Positions 51,171 through 62,371 are shown, counted from the first letter of the stretch. The stretch: 64,000 nt of DNA from Verrucomicrobia bacterium LW23 (GCA_003054695.1 QAZA01000056.1:372001-436000); one strand, 5' to 3'. The notes: generated from the letters alone by a model not told the origin. Program-made: numbers and translations.

Positions 51171-51852
51171 GATGTTATCCTGGTTGGGGGTAGGTGTGGC
51201 CGGCGGGTTCAAGGCGATGTCAGGCGTTGCGAAGGCTTGTGCCAGGTGGAAGGGGGGGATGCGCTGCGCTGGGAGAAGACTTCGCCCGTGCGGCGCCTCA
51301 TACTCTCGCCCGGTTGCGGGGGCAACGCGAAGTGAGAGAGAGTGGAATGAGAGCGTGCCTGGGATTGTGCGGCGCTGGGGGGTGAGGGTCGCGTGCTTTC
51401 TGTTCTCCGCCATCGGGTTACGCGGGCCTGCCCTGGTTCCTGGCCCGTTGGTTGTTCATGCGCGCGATCTCGTTGCCTTGCCTGCTGGTGCTGATCCTAC
51501 CACATTCTCCTTCAATATCCAGCGAGAGATTCACAAAAGTGAAAGATTCTTTCGCTAATTAATGAAGATCTTTACGTGGCAGTAATGCTTTACAACTCGC
51601 AGCATTCATGACGAGGCTTTCATTAGTGGAGAATAGTTCTTATCGCAGTTTTGGCAGTTATATTGCTCAACTAGCAAAGAAGCATCCTGTCGTCCTTATG
51701 CTTATCGGTCCATCTTGTTGGAACATGAGCTGAAAGTTTTACGCCATGCGGTAAATTCACCCAGCCCCTCCCACTTCTTGCTCTACATCGCCACGCCACT
51801 TCGCGTACCGTAGCTCGCGGCCCTTGTCTACTGCATCTCTGCTCCTCCGCCA
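51171..51852. other. Gene-free divergent region upstream of FHA and histidine kinase genes
   Basis: About 680 bases. The first 240 hold the open extension of the FHA frame. The rest (51560-51780) is AT-rich and should carry both promoters. No tRNA or long repeat seen. Confidence 0.45.
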
Positions 51853-54800
51853 ATGTCCACACCGACACCTGTCCCTCCGGGCGCCACGGAAGCCGCCGCT
51901 GCCCCTGCACCTGCCGCTGCGGTGCGTGCGCCTAAGGCATCCCTGCATGCGCCGCCGCCGCCCCGCAAGCTGCGGCTGACGACCCGCGTGCTGGTGTGGT
52001 TTTATGTCGTCTCCCTGGGGCCCCTTGTGCTGCTGGCCTTTAGCACATGGTGGATGTCCTCCCGACAGCTGGAGACGATTATGCTGGCGCACCTGGCCTC
52101 GGTGGCCACGGACAAGGAGCACCAGATCCGCAATTACATCCTGGAGCGCAACCGCGATATGCAGCTGATGGCCCAGCTGCCCTATGTCTCCACCTCCACG
52201 CTGGAGCTTTTGGAGGCAATCTCAAAGTATGGCCTTAACTCGTTGCAGCACAAGACGGTTACGGGACAGGTGAAGCCGTTTTTCGAATACTTTGTCTCCC
52301 ACCAGGCGTATACGGATCTTTATATCTTTAAGCCGGATGGCGAGGAGATTTTCAGCCTCAGCGGCCGGCACGATTTTGGCAAGGATCTCGACAACGGCCC
52401 GTATCGCGGCTCGCACCTGGCTGCGGCGTTCAGCCGCTCGGTCCGCGAGGACAAGATTGCGTTTGCGGACTTTGATCTTTACCCCGGCAGTGTTGAGCCG
52501 GCGGCGTTCTTTACCACGCCCATCAAATCGCAGGGCAAAATCATCGGCGTCCTCGCACTGCGGATGAACAACAAGGAGATCTACGACGTCGTCAACGACT
52601 ACGTGGGCCTGGGTAAGACGGGCGAAACCGTGGTGGCCACCAAGCGGCAAAACGAGATCCTGTTTATTTCCCCCACGCGTCACTTCAAAAACCTCTCCGC
52701 CCCGCCGCGCGCCTGGCAAAAGTCGCAGCAAAACCCGGTGAATATAGCGCTGGAGGGGTACCCGGGCCAGGGCACCATTCTCGATTATCGCGGTCGCCCG
52801 TCGGTAGCAGTGTGGCGGTACATGAGCGACCTGAACTGGGCGCTGGTGGTCAAGATCGACAAGGACGAGGCGTATGCCCCGGTGGCTGAGCTCCAGTACA
52901 CCTCGGGCTGGCTGGCGTTCTTTACCTTTTGCCTCGTCTCGGTAATGGCCATCCTTGCGGCGCGGCGCCTGGCCATGCCGCTGGCGGCGCTGACGGCCGG
53001 CGCGGAGGCTCTGGAGCGCGGCAAGTGGGAGGAGGTGGCCGTTAACAGCACGGATGAAATCGGCGACCTGGCCCGCGCGTTTAACAAAATGGGCCGCGAA
53101 CTGGCCTCGCGCGAGGAGGCCCTGCGCGCCGCGGAGCGCAATTACCGGGCCATCTTTGAGAATGCCGCCGAGGGTATCTTTCAGATGCGCCTGGAGGGTG
53201 GATTCATCACCGCCAACCCCGCCATGGCGCGCCATCTGGGCTACTCCTCCGCGCAGGAGCTGCTGGACGCGCTCTCCAACCGGGGCTTCCCCTTCGCCCG
53301 CGTGGCCCGCGCCAAAGAGTTTGAGCAGCAGCTGCATACGCAGGGCCAGACACTCAAATTTGAGTGCGAACTGCACCGCCTGGACGGCAAGATTCTCTGG
53401 TTTGTCATCAACGCCCGCACGGTTACCAAAGAGACCGACCAGGGCCCTCAACTCGTCTTCGAAGGCACCCTGCAGGACATCAACAGCCGGCGCCAGGCGG
53501 AGGCCTGCCTTCGCGAGGCCAATGAACAGCTGGAAACCCGCGTGGCCGATCGCACCCGACAGCTTAGTGCGGCCAACGATAACCTGCAGGCCGCCAAAAA
53601 GCAGGCGGACGAGGCCAACCAGGCCAAAAGCCAGTTCCTGGCCAACATGTCGCATGAGATCCGCACCCCGCTCAACTCCATCCTGGGCTTTAGCGACCTG
53701 CTCAAACTTGAGCCGAGCCTGAAGGACAAGGCGGCCCGGTACGTGGAGGCCATAACCGCCAGCGGCCGCACGCTGCTCACCCTCATCAACGACATCCTCG
53801 ATCTCTCCAAAATCGAGGCCGGCAAGCTGGAGCTGAATTACGAGAGCACCAACCTCTACACGCTGCTTAACGAGATCCGCCAGGTCTTCTCGCTCAAAGC
53901 CAGCGAGGCCGGTATCGAGCTGATCGTTGACATCCAGGAAGGCACGCCGACCGGCCTGCTGATGGACGAAGTGCGCATCCGCCAGGTGCTGTTTAACATG
54001 GTGGGCAACGCCCTTAAGTTTACGGAGCAAGGCTACGTGTGTGTGCGATGCCGCGTGGCCCCCGCGAAGAACGCCAACGAGGTGGAGCTGACGCTGGAAG
54101 TGGAAGACACGGGCATCGGCATCTCCAAACGCGAGCAAGCCCGTGTGTTTGAGGCGTTTACGCAGGTAACCGGCCAAAGCACCCGCAAATACGGCGGCAC
54201 CGGCCTTGGCCTCACCATCACCTCGCGCCTGGTCAACATGATGGGCGGCACTATGAGCCTGGACAGCGAACCCGGCGTTGGCTCCACGTTCCGCATCGTG
54301 TTCGCCACCGTCGCGGTCTCCTCCGGCGACGCCTCGCTTGCTCTGCGCGGCCAGCCGGGCGGCGCCCCCATGCGGGATGCCAAAGGCTTCCCCGCCCTCA
54401 AGCCCAGCATCATCCTCGCCTGCGACGATACCGAGCTGCACCTGCTGCTGCTGCGCGGCTACTTTGACGGCACGCCCCACCGCCTGCACACCACCGGCAC
54501 GGGGGGTGAGCTGCTCGACGCCGCGCGCCGGCTTTGCCCCGACATCATCCTTGTGGATTCTACGCTGCCCGACATGCTCGGCGTCGACGCCGCCGCCAAA
54601 CTGCGGCAGATTGCGGTGACGGCGCGCGTCCCCATTATTTTGCTGAGCGCCAGCGCCAGCCTGGAGGAGGAGAGACTCTTCCGCAAAGCCTCCAATGGTT
54701 TTTTGCGCAAACCCTTCTCCCGCGAGCAGTTAGGGGAGGAGCTTGCACGCTTTCTCCCGGCGGCCGACGGCACAGCCCCGGCGTATCGCCCCGCCGCCGC

Positions 54801-55791
54801 CCCGGCCGCGCCCGCGGACCCGCGGCGCACGGGCGACGCCGCCACGCGTCGCACCGGCGCCCGGGTGGTCACGGCCGACACCGCGTCTCCCGCCTCCGCC
54901 TCGCTGAACGCGCGAGGCCAGGCTCCCGCAAACGGCGTGGCTGGCGCGGGTAACGGGGAGGGGACCGCGCCCGCGGACTTTGGATCCCCTGGCGCCGAGC
55001 TGGAAGCCGCCGCCGCATCCGCCGGGGTACGGCCGGATGCTGATGACGCCGGCACAGGGAACGGCACGGGCAGCGTTCCCGACAAGCACACTGCCAGGAC
55101 ACCCGAATCTGGCGCCGCCGGCGAGGTAGCAGCCGCGACAGGCCTGGGCCACGACGGCCAACCCGCCTGGGAGGTTCGGGCCGCCGACGTTGCGTTCGGG
55201 AATGCAGGTGGCGCATCCGCAAACGCACCCGCTGCGGATGGCGCCGCAGGAGCGCCTGGAGCGCGGGGCGGGACTGCCGTGCCGTCCGGTGCTCCGGGCG
55301 CAGGCTCGGCCCCGCCACGCGGCATCGGCCAGGCCGCGCCCTACGGCACAGGCGCCGGCGCAGCCATGGCGGATTCCGGCGCCGGGCTCTCCCCGCGCAG
55401 CAGCCGCCGCCCCGGGCAGGCCGCCCCGGCGGGAAGCATCACCGCCAGCCCGACCAGCATTGCCGCCGCCGCCATCGCCCCCGTCTCCGCCGGCCCGCGC
55501 GTGGAGCGCCCGACCGAGCTCCTGGACGCCCTGCGCCTCCTGGAGAGCGCCTGGGCCCCGCTGCGGGACTCGCCCAACATCGACGAGGTGGAATCCTTCG
55601 CCAACCGCCTCAGCGCCCTGGGCGACCAGCACGCCTGGCCGGAGCTGACCAAATACGGCAACACCCTCTCCCGCCAGGCCTCCGAGTTCGACATCGAAAA
55701 CATGCCCCGCACCCTCGAGTCCTACCCCACCCTTCTCGCCCAGGCCGAGTCCCTCGCCGCATCAGCCGCGGAAGGCAGCGCCACGACATAG
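51853..55791 (+). CDS. Membrane-bound hybrid histidine kinase (Cache-HAMP-PAS-HK-REC)
   Basis: A 1312-residue protein. Order: cytoplasmic Ala/Pro N-tail; TM1 ([21 protein letters not shown], ~46-68); extracytoplasmic Cache-type sensor to ~345; TM2 ([18 protein letters not shown]); HAMP; PAS ([19 protein letters not shown]); coiled coil; HisKA with His601 in [19 protein letters not shown]; ATPase with [16 protein letters not shown] and GTGLGLTI; receiver with Asp902 in [11 protein letters not shown] and the Lys in LRKPFS. Then an Ala/Gly/Pro linker of about 230 residues and a final helical module (1218-1305) resembling HPt but with no phosphoryl His. No response regulator partner is adjacent. 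Confidence 0.94.
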   Translation: MSTPTPVPPGATEAAAAPAPAAAVRAPKASLHAPPPPRKLRLTTRVLVWFYVVSLGPLVLLAFSTWWMSSRQLETIMLAHLASVATDKEHQIRNYILERNRDMQLMAQLPYVSTSTLELLEAISKYGLNSLQHKTVTGQVKPFFEYFVSHQAYTDLYIFKPDGEEIFSLSGRHDFGKDLDNGPYRGSHLAAAFSRSVREDKIAFADFDLYPGSVEPAAFFTTPIKSQGKIIGVLALRMNNKEIYDVVNDYVGLGKTGETVVATKRQNEILFISPTRHFKNLSAPPRAWQKSQQNPVNIALEGYPGQGTILDYRGRPSVAVWRYMSDLNWALVVKIDKDEAYAPVAELQYTSGWLAFFTFCLVSVMAILAARRLAMPLAALTAGAEALERGKWEEVAVNSTDEIGDLARAFNKMGRELASREEALRAAERNYRAIFENAAEGIFQMRLEGGFITANPAMARHLGYSSAQELLDALSNRGFPFARVARAKEFEQQLHTQGQTLKFECELHRLDGKILWFVINARTVTKETDQGPQLVFEGTLQDINSRRQAEACLREANEQLETRVADRTRQLSAANDNLQAAKKQADEANQAKSQFLANMSHEIRTPLNSILGFSDLLKLEPSLKDKAARYVEAITASGRTLLTLINDILDLSKIEAGKLELNYESTNLYTLLNEIRQVFSLKASEAGIELIVDIQEGTPTGLLMDEVRIRQVLFNMVGNALKFTEQGYVCVRCRVAPAKNANEVELTLEVEDTGIGISKREQARVFEAFTQVTGQSTRKYGGTGLGLTITSRLVNMMGGTMSLDSEPGVGSTFRIVFATVAVSSGDASLALRGQPGGAPMRDAKGFPALKPSIILACDDTELHLLLLRGYFDGTPHRLHTTGTGGELLDAARRLCPDIILVDSTLPDMLGVDAAAKLRQIAVTARVPIILLSASASLEEERLFRKASNGFLRKPFSREQLGEELARFLPAADGTAPAYRPAAAPAAPADPRRTGDAATRRTGARVVTADTASPASASLNARGQAPANGVAGAGNGEGTAPADFGSPGAELEAAAASAGVRPDADDAGTGNGTGSVPDKHTARTPESGAAGEVAAATGLGHDGQPAWEVRAADVAFGNAGGASANAPAADGAAGAPGARGGTAVPSGAPGAGSAPPRGIGQAAPYGTGAGAAMADSGAGLSPRSSRRPGQAAPAGSITASPTSIAAAAIAPVSAGPRVERPTELLDALRLLESAWAPLRDSPNIDEVESFANRLSALGDQHAWPELTKYGNTLSRQASEFDIENMPRTLESYPTLLAQAESLAASAAEGSATT

Positions 55792-55897
55792 CCGCCGCGC
55801 CCGCCGCCGGGGCTCGCAAGCTTTTCCAAAAATTTCTAATAAAGACGCTTGACCCATCGGCTTACCCCGTGCTTTACTCCACTTCCCTCAAACAACT

Positions 55898-55972
55898 GGT
55901 CCCATCGTCTAGTGGTTAGGACACTGCCCTCTCAAGGCAGATGCACGGGTTCGAATCCCGTTGGGACTACCA
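55898..55972 (+). tRNA. tRNA-Glu(CTC)
   Basis: A complete cloverleaf. Acceptor strands GGTCCCA and TGGGACT pair with one G-U; D arm GTCT...GGAC; anticodon arm CTGCC-CTCTCAA-GGCAG with anticodon CTC; variable loop ATGC; T arm ACGGG-TTCGAAT-CCCGT; discriminator A and an encoded CCA end. The CTC anticodon reads GAG. Encoded CCA is common in this kind of genome. Confidence 0.96.
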
Positions 55973-56097
55973 TTGTTGCGCTGCCTTTTTGTGTCGGGTG
56001 CCTGCCTTTGCATTAAGGCGTACGTTCTGTTTTCTCGCACATGGCGACTTGTAGATGTGTAGCACTTGTGCTTCAGAGGGACATGGGCTGGCATACC

Positions 56098-56568
56098 ATG
56101 ACCAGGGTTGCAGTTTGCCTCGGGCTCCCCATTTTTTTCATGGCGGCAATTTTCGCTGGTCCATGGATCTACGCGGTATGCACCCAGAACGCAGGCTGGT
56201 TCAATCGCGCCGAGATGGAAAGCCTCGTTGCGCAAGTGCGACAGCATCAGTTTGTGGGGGACAAGTACTTCGCGTGGACCATGGTCTCCGGCAAAGCCAC
56301 GCTCCTCCCCGGCACTGAGGAGGGAAACGCCCTGCTCGCCCGGCGCTCACAAGAGGGAAAGCTGACCATCGCCATCATCACCCGCGACTACCACCACGCC
56401 GGCGTCTTCGGCTTCGCCTGGTCAGAGGCCGGTTTCAGCCCCACGATGGATGTGGCGTACAGCGATCCCAATCGCCTCATCCTCGACGTTCCCTCGTCCA
56501 TCTGCTACACCCGCAAGGGGCTGCAAATCGACGCCCACTGGTGGGAAGTCTTCAACGATTTGAATTAA
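56098..56568 (+). CDS. Hypothetical protein with N-terminal membrane anchor
   Basis: A 156-residue protein from MTRVAVCLGLPIFFMAAIFAGPWI, one N-terminal membrane or signal segment. An upstream start at 56041 is possible and would read through a decayed copy of the dispersed repeat (LQRDMGWHTM). The rest is a small beta domain with TLLPGTEEGNALLARR and VPSSICYTRKGLQIDAHWW. Family not recognised. Confidence 0.7.
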   Translation: MTRVAVCLGLPIFFMAAIFAGPWIYAVCTQNAGWFNRAEMESLVAQVRQHQFVGDKYFAWTMVSGKATLLPGTEEGNALLARRSQEGKLTIAIITRDYHHAGVFGFAWSEAGFSPTMDVAYSDPNRLILDVPSSICYTRKGLQIDAHWWEVFNDLN

Positions 56569-56601
56569 GCGGGCCGGGGCGCAGCCCCCCTATTGCCCGT
56601 C

Positions 56602-57114
56602 CTACAGCCCGTTGCTCAGCACAACGGTGTAGAAGTAGAAGCAGCCACCGGCGGCGGCGAGGGCGAGGAGGAGGATGGCGATGAGCCAGGGGGACTTATT
56701 CAGCGCGTCGGGGTTGGGCTTTTCCACCGGGCTGGCGTTGAGGAACTTGGCGGGGCGGCCGTCGCTGCGGCTGTCGGAGAGGCTTTCGCGCGGGCTGGGG
56801 TCGGGCAGGCGCAGGGCGGGCGGGGAGAATTCGCTGTCGTACAGGAGCTCCACGTTGCCGAAGCGGACGATGTCGTTGCGGCGCAGTTTTTGCTCGGAGA
56901 TGCGCTCGCCGTTCACGCGGGTGCCGTTGGTGCTGTCGAGGTCGCGCACTTTGTAGTCCTGCTCGTCCAGCACCAGCTCGGCGTGGTGGCCGGAGACGCT
57001 GCTGTGCTCAATTTGCAGGCCGTTGTCGGCAAGGCGGCCCACGGGGATGGTGACTTCCTTGAGCTCGTAGGTGACGCCCTGAAATTCCTCGGATTGACCA
57101 ATAAGCTTCGGCAT
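56602..57114 (-). CDS. Short FHA-domain protein with C-terminal anchor
   Basis: A 170-residue protein. The FHA core is IPVGRLADNGLQIEHSSVSGHHAELVL (Gly-Arg, Ser, His) and VRDLDSTNGTRVNGERI, complete for phosphothreonine binding. After a short Pro/Ser linker, one C-terminal hydrophobic helix (SPWLIAILLLALAAAGGCFYF) anchors it in the membrane. It is a small relative of the FHA protein at 49560. No Ser/Thr kinase is in the window. Confidence 0.92.
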   Translation of the reverse strand: MPKLIGQSEEFQGVTYELKEVTIPVGRLADNGLQIEHSSVSGHHAELVLDEQDYKVRDLDSTNGTRVNGERISEQKLRRNDIVRFGNVELLYDSEFSPPALRLPDPSPRESLSDSRSDGRPAKFLNASPVEKPNPDALNKSPWLIAILLLALAAAGGCFYFYTVVLSNGL

Positions 57115-57227
57115 AGGTGCTGGTGTGGAGATCGATCGGACTGTTCGCTCGGCACCGGTGGCTTCAGCCGGCCGAACTTTGTGCGGCGCGGCGCGGTGGC
57201 TACCATCGGTGCCAGAGAGATATACCG

Positions 57228-58400
57228 TCAGCTCTTGGACTTATCAATCATTTTGCTGAATTCTTCGAAAAAGTAGGACGCGTCGTGCGGCCCGGGGCTG
57301 GCCTCGGGGTGGTATTGCACGGAAAACAGCGGCAACTCGCGGTGACGCAGGCCTTCGCAGGTGTTGTCATTCAGATTCACGTGCGTCACTTCCACTTCCT
57401 TAGGCAGCGTGTCGGAGTCCACCGCAAAGCCGTGGTTTTGGGAGGTGATGGCGACTCGGCCGGTGGTGAGATCCTTGACGGGCTGGTTGCCGCCGCGGTG
57501 GCCAAATTTCAGCTTAAACGTCTTGCCGCCAAGGGCATAGCTTACCACCTGGTGACCGAGGCAGATGCCAAAGAGCGGCTTTTTGCCGACGATGCCGCGC
57601 ACGATGTCGTGCATGTAGGTCAGCGCTTCGGGATCGCCCGGGCCGGGCGAGAGGAAAATGCCGTCGGGGTTGGATTCGAGGGCCTTCTCGGGCGTGGTGG
57701 TGGCGGGCACCACGCGCACTTTAAAGCCGTGCTGGCGCAGGCGGCGCAGGATGTTCTTTTTGATGCCGAAGTCGTACGCCACAATGTTGTGCTTTACGGG
57801 GGGCAGCGGCTGCAGGTAGTCCTCGCCCGTAAGCGGGGGGGCGCCGGAGGGGCGGGTGCCGCGAACGAGCGACCACTTGCGGCTGAGCTTGTCCTCGGGA
57901 TCCCAGTCGTACGGGGCGGCGCAGGTGATCTCCTTGACGAAGTCGCGGCCGAGGTAGGAGAACTCGCGCGCGAGGGCGACGGCGGCCTTGTCGCTGATGT
58001 TCTCCGAGGTAATGACGCCGCGCACGGCGCCGCCTACGCGCAGCAGCTTGGTCAGCGCGCGGGTATCGATGCCGGCCAGGCCGGGGATATGGTGGCGGCG
58101 CAGGTAGCTGTCGAGGCTTTCGCGGCTGCGCCAGGAGCTGGGCTGGCCGCACAGCTCGCGCACTACAAAGCCGGAGACCTGGGGCGCGTCGCTCTCGTTG
58201 TCCAGCTCGTTTACGCCATAGTTGCCGATGTGCGGGTAGGTCATCGTCACAATCTGCCCGCGGTAGCTGGGGTCGGTCAGGATTTCCTGATACCCGGTCA
58301 TCGAGGTGTTGAAGCAGACTTCGCCGGGGGAGGTGACGGGCGCGCCAAAGGCTTCGCCATGGTAGACGGTGCCGTTTTCGAGTGCGAGGATGGCCTTCAT
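57228..58400 (-). CDS. carA: Carbamoyl-phosphate synthase small subunit
   Basis: A 390-residue enzyme from MKAILALENGTVYHGEAFG. The N-terminal domain reads GEVCFNTSMTGYQEILTDPSY, and IPGLAGIDTRALTKLLR. The glutaminase half carries LSPGPGDPEALTY, the nucleophile in LFGICLGHQVVSYALGG, GHRGGNQPV, and the catalytic HPEASPGPHDASYFF. It supplies ammonia to CarB, which is absent here. It feeds pyrimidine and arginine synthesis. Confidence 0.97.
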   Translation of the reverse strand: MKAILALENGTVYHGEAFGAPVTSPGEVCFNTSMTGYQEILTDPSYRGQIVTMTYPHIGNYGVNELDNESDAPQVSGFVVRELCGQPSSWRSRESLDSYLRRHHIPGLAGIDTRALTKLLRVGGAVRGVITSENISDKAAVALAREFSYLGRDFVKEITCAAPYDWDPEDKLSRKWSLVRGTRPSGAPPLTGEDYLQPLPPVKHNIVAYDFGIKKNILRRLRQHGFKVRVVPATTTPEKALESNPDGIFLSPGPGDPEALTYMHDIVRGIVGKKPLFGICLGHQVVSYALGGKTFKLKFGHRGGNQPVKDLTTGRVAITSQNHGFAVDSDTLPKEVEVTHVNLNDNTCEGLRHRELPLFSVQYHPEASPGPHDASYFFEEFSKMIDKSKS

Positions 58401-59617
58401 TGAGAGTGGATGGGGAACGTATGCGATGCGTGCTGGGCGAGAGAAAGCGCCGCGCCGGCTCCGCTGCACATTGAGGGGCAGCAGTGCGGGCAGGGCGCAT
58501 CAATCTAGCATAAAAGTACGATGTGGCGGTGTCCCTTGAACAGCATTTTCGCACGCCATGGCCATCCGCCACGGGGATTTAACATTGCGCGGGTGGGGGG
58601 GCGGGCATGGGGATTTGTGGCTATGCCCTCCCAACCTCCTCGGCCATGCTATACTCTGGGCGCAATGCGCCAAAAGTGGGATTTGGACCCATCTGCGAAA
58701 AGCACGCACGTATGCACCACACAGAAAACTCCGTCCGGGGTGTATGCTCTGCCCCAGGCGGAGTTATTTCTGCACTGCACGTTGCGCTTTAGTTTGCTTT
58801 GCAGTTTCCATCTCCTGCTTCATTACCGCAGGGTGGAAAGGGGGTAGAGGAAACGGGGCGTCCTTATCAGGTGTATGGATTGCGTCCTCGCTTACACCGT
58901 TTCCTCCTTAAATTGGCGTCCTGTCGTAAAGAGGTAAGGCTTGGCCGCCTTCGTTCATTACTGACGTTGCTGCCACCTATTTCTCCGTGCTTATCTTTTC
59001 TTTTCAGCCTTAGGGAGATTTATGTGGCATTTTTTTGCACTGACCCTGTCGACCCCATGCTATGTTTACACACCACTTGCTGAGGAGACCTGATATGTCC
59101 TGCAACTGACAACTAGCGTGAACATCAGGCGGCCAAGTCTTAAGGTGAATATAACCCGTATACAGGCTGGCGCAACTGGTAATCTGCAGAAAATAGCAAA
59201 AAAGTTATGCTCTTTTCTTCATCCAATAAAATGCATTAAGCATAGATAGTGCCATTCTCAAGTCGCGCGAAGCGAAAGTGCGATCTCCGGCCAGTTATAG
59301 TCAAGTTTTTCTCCCTCACTCCGTTCCTCCCTTTATACTTCGCGCTCTTTGCGTCCTTCGTGCGTCCTTCGCGCCCTTAGCGTGAAACAATCGCAACGTG
59401 GCGCAACCCCTTTTCGTACATCGGTAACGTATGGGCATTTACGCGCTCAGGACGCAAAGAGCGCGAAGGAGGGAGGGGAGACAGTGATAAATTGTCGGGG
59501 GGCGGTAGCTCAGGGCTAATCGCATGCTGGAATTTTGGCGCGGGTTATGCTTTATTTCTGACTTCCCGCTCCGTATCCCCGGCTCCGGGCCGGCCTTTTC
59601 TTTGCAATTCCTTTTCC
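58401..59617. other. Long gene-free region with tandem hairpins and an inverted repeat
   Basis: About 1.2 kb with no convincing gene. Visible structure: AACTCCG...CGGAGTT with inner GGGG/CCCC (58727-58765); TTTCC...GGAAA with inner CCTGC/GCAGG (about 58805-58838); a perfect 10-bp pair GAGGAAACGG/CCGTTTCCTC (58847-58906); three GCGTCCT copies at about 58858, 58882 and 58916; and the inverted repeat at 59338-59468. On the minus strand the first hairpin is followed by TTTT, a possible attenuator or terminator upstream of carA. Confidence 0.55.
59338..59468. repeat. Perfect 20-bp inverted repeat with 91-base interior
   Basis: Arms at 59338-59357 and 59449-59468 are exact reverse complements; both include CGCTCTTTGCGTCC or its complement. 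The interior repeats related GCGTCCTTCG motifs. It lies between carA (minus) and the beta-CASP nuclease gene (plus). Confidence 0.85.
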
Positions 59618-60988
59618 GTGCAACTCACTAACCTTACGCGCGCCAATGAGATAGGCGCGAACAGCTATCTTCTGGACTTCGGCGACGACGGCCGCGTTGT
59701 GCTCGACGCCGGCATGCATCCGCGCCAGGAGGGCCTGGCCGGCCTGCCTAATCTGGACCGCGTGCCTGTCGACTCCGTGGACGCCATCTTTGTCAGCCAC
59801 GCGCACCACGACCACATTGGCGCCCTGCCCATTTTGCAGCGCGAGCAACCCGGCGCGCGCGTTTTTATGAGCGAGGCCACATCGTTTCTGTCGGAGCCCC
59901 TGCTGCATAACTCCGTGGAGATTATGAAGAAGCAGCGCATGGAGCGCGGCGTGCTGGAGTACCCGCTGTTTACCCACAAGGAGCTGGACGTGCAGGCGCG
60001 CACCTGGCAGTGCTGCGGCACCAACCGTGCCTGGTCCCTCAAAGGCTACCCCGATCCCGACGACGACGAGCCGCTGCGCTTTACCTTCCACGACGCCGGC
60101 CACATTCTCGGCAGCGTGGGCATTGAGCTGGAGCACCGTGGCCGGCGCATTTTCTACACGGGCGACGTGAATTTTCAGCCGCAAACGCTGATGAAAGGGG
60201 CCGACTTTCCCAGGGAGCGCATCGATACTCTGATGATCGAGACCACGCGCGGCGCCCACCAGCCGCCGGAGGGCTACAGCCGGCACGAGGAAGTGAACCG
60301 GCTGCTGCAGGCCATTCAGGAGACGTTTGACCGGGGCGGCGCCGTGCTGATCCCCGTTTTTGCGCTGGGCAAAACGCAGGAGCTGCTTGCGCTGCTGCAC
60401 TTTCTGCAAAAGGCGCGCCGCCTGCCGCCCAACCCCATCTACATAGGCGGCCTCGGCCGCACCTTCAGCAGCGTGTACGACAAGCTGGCCGGCCGCAGCC
60501 ATCGCAGCCACAGCAATCTCTCCCTGCTGGGCCACATTGCGCCGCAGGTGATGGACGGCAAGCTGGCGCGGCAGATTAAGGTGAAGAAGGGCCACATCTA
60601 CCTTATCTCCAGCGGTATGATGACCGAGCGCACGCTCAGCAACATCTTTGCCCAGAACTTTCTGCCCAACCCCAATCACGCCATCTTTTTCGTCGGCTAC
60701 TGCGACCCCGAAAGCCCCGCCGGCCGCCTGCGCGCCGCCGGCCAGGGCGGCAACGTGGTGCTGACCCCGGAGGTTGGCGAGCAACCGGTGCGCTGCCGCG
60801 TGGAGTACTTTGATATGACGGCCCACGCCCAGCGCGAGGATCTGCTGGGCTACATCAAGGCGGTAAACCCCCGGGTGTGCGTGCTTGTCCATGGCGATCC
60901 GCCCGCGCTGGAGTGGTTTAAGGCCGAGCTGGCCGATACGGGGATCAAAGTCGTCCTGCCCCCGCCGGGCGAGGCGATTGTGGTGTAG
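59618..60988 (+). CDS. Metallo-beta-lactamase/beta-CASP RNA nuclease-like protein
   Basis: A 456-residue protein from GTG 59618 ([22 protein letters not shown]); the frame is open upstream without similarity. Zinc motifs in order: [15 protein letters not shown] (HxHxDH), [13 protein letters not shown] (motif III), YTGDVNF (motif IV), and a C-terminal [14 protein letters not shown] His site. The beta-CASP insertion holds [22 protein letters not shown] and [19 protein letters not shown]. Such enzymes cut or trim RNA (CPSF73/RNase J superfamily). A cysteine pair (QCCGTNRA) lies before the beta-CASP domain. Confidence 0.93.
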   Translation: MQLTNLTRANEIGANSYLLDFGDDGRVVLDAGMHPRQEGLAGLPNLDRVPVDSVDAIFVSHAHHDHIGALPILQREQPGARVFMSEATSFLSEPLLHNSVEIMKKQRMERGVLEYPLFTHKELDVQARTWQCCGTNRAWSLKGYPDPDDDEPLRFTFHDAGHILGSVGIELEHRGRRIFYTGDVNFQPQTLMKGADFPRERIDTLMIETTRGAHQPPEGYSRHEEVNRLLQAIQETFDRGGAVLIPVFALGKTQELLALLHFLQKARRLPPNPIYIGGLGRTFSSVYDKLAGRSHRSHSNLSLLGHIAPQVMDGKLARQIKVKKGHIYLISSGMMTERTLSNIFAQNFLPNPNHAIFFVGYCDPESPAGRLRAAGQGGNVVLTPEVGEQPVRCRVEYFDMTAHAQREDLLGYIKAVNPRVCVLVHGDPPALEWFKAELADTGIKVVLPPPGEAIVV

Positions 60989-61057
60989 CACCCACCGCAA
61001 CGCGCCGCTAATATCCACTCTTGGAATCCCCCCGTGATATGTGCTAGGTTGAAGGAA

Positions 61058-62359
61058 ATGGACACACAAGATGGGGCCGAGCCGGGCTCCACGACCCACG
61101 GGGCTTGCCTGGCCGCGCCTGCCCCCACTACTGCCGAAAAACCGCATCCTGCGGCGCCCGAAGACTTTGTCTTTGACTCCATCGACGACGCGATTGAGGA
61201 CATACGCGCAGGGAAAATGATCATCGTCGTCGACGACGCCGACCGCGAGAACGAGGGCGACCTGCTGATGGCGGCGGAGAAAGTCACGCCCGCCGCCGTC
61301 AACTTTATGGCGGTGCACGCGCGCGGGATGATCTGCGCCCCTATCGTTCAGCAACGCGCGGAGCAACTGGGACTGACGAGCATGGTGGCCCGCAACGAGG
61401 AAAGCCAGCGCACGGATTTTACCATCACCGTCGACGCCGCAGAAGGCGTGACGACCGGTATCAGCGCCAGCGATCGGGCCCACACCATCCGCCTGCTGGC
61501 CAGCGCCACCACGCGGCCGGGGGATATCGTGCGGCCCGGCCACATTTTTCCGCTCAAAGCCAAGGTGGGCGGCGTGTTGCAGCGCGCGGGGCACACGGAG
61601 GCGGCGGTCGACTTTGCGCGCCTGGCCGGCTTCGATGCGTCCGGCGTTATTTGCGAGATCATGCGCGAGGACGGCGAGATGGCGCGCCTGCCGGATCTCA
61701 TTGAGTACAAGAAGAAGCACGGCCTGCGCCTGTGCACCGTGCAGGATCTCATTGCCTACCGCCGCGCCCGCGAGCGCCTGGTGCAGTTTGAGGAAGTGGT
61801 GAAAATGCCGACCGACTTCGGCGATTTCGACCTCTACATGTACCGCTCGCTTATCGATCACCACCACCACTTTGCCCTGGTGCGCGGCGACGTGAACACC
61901 GAAGAGCCGGTGCTGGTGCGCGTACACAGCGAGTGCCTGACGGGCGACGTGTTTGGCAGCCGGCGGTGCGACTGCGGCCCGCAGCTGCAACGCGCGCTGG
62001 AGCTTATCGACAAAGCCGGCCGCGGCGTCCTGGTTTATATGCGGCAAGAGGGCCGCGGCATCGGCATCGCCAACAAAATCCGCGCCTACAAACTGCAGGA
62101 GCAAGGCCTGGACACGTTGGAAGCCAACATCCACCTGGGCTTCCCCGGCGACCTGCGGGAGTACGGCCTCGGCGCGCAGATTCTAACGCACCTCGGCGTC
62201 AAGAACATCCGCCTGATGACCAACAACCCCAAGAAAGTCATCGGCCTCGCCGGCTACTGCCTCAAAATAGTCGGCACCGAACCCATCCGCATCCCCCCCA
62301 ACGAGCACAACAAAGAGTACCTGCTGACGAAGAAGCTGAAGATGGGGCATATGTTGTAG
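61058..62359 (+). CDS. ribBA: Bifunctional RibBA: DHBP synthase and GTP cyclohydrolase II
   Basis: A 433-residue enzyme from [10 protein letters not shown] with AGG nine bases before it; GTG 61034 is an alternative. RibB half: [41 protein letters not shown] and [33 protein letters not shown]. RibA half: [21 protein letters not shown] (zinc Cys ligands), [18 protein letters not shown] and [23 protein letters not shown]. Together they make both precursors of riboflavin. No FMN riboswitch is visible in the 69-base upstream gap. The N-terminal 45 residues are Ala/Pro-rich and extra. Confidence 0.97.
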   Translation: MDTQDGAEPGSTTHGACLAAPAPTTAEKPHPAAPEDFVFDSIDDAIEDIRAGKMIIVVDDADRENEGDLLMAAEKVTPAAVNFMAVHARGMICAPIVQQRAEQLGLTSMVARNEESQRTDFTITVDAAEGVTTGISASDRAHTIRLLASATTRPGDIVRPGHIFPLKAKVGGVLQRAGHTEAAVDFARLAGFDASGVICEIMREDGEMARLPDLIEYKKKHGLRLCTVQDLIAYRRARERLVQFEEVVKMPTDFGDFDLYMYRSLIDHHHHFALVRGDVNTEEPVLVRVHSECLTGDVFGSRRCDCGPQLQRALELIDKAGRGVLVYMRQEGRGIGIANKIRAYKLQEQGLDTLEANIHLGFPGDLREYGLGAQILTHLGVKNIRLMTNNPKKVIGLAGYCLKIVGTEPIRIPPNEHNKEYLLTKKLKMGHML

Positions 62360-62371
62360 TCCAATCAAGTT

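Noticed and set aside
52222-54489. 755-residue minus-strand open frame opposite the histidine kinase
   Set aside because: Antisense of a gene with clear kinase domains; no independent start signal or domain.
58558-58911. 117-residue open frame upstream of the beta-CASP gene
   Set aside because: Odd composition, no ribosome site, and it overlaps the tandem hairpins, which are a better explanation of the sequence.
59552-62134. 860-residue minus-strand open frame across the nuclease and ribBA genes
   Set aside because: It spans two well-supported genes on the other strand and has no domain of its own.
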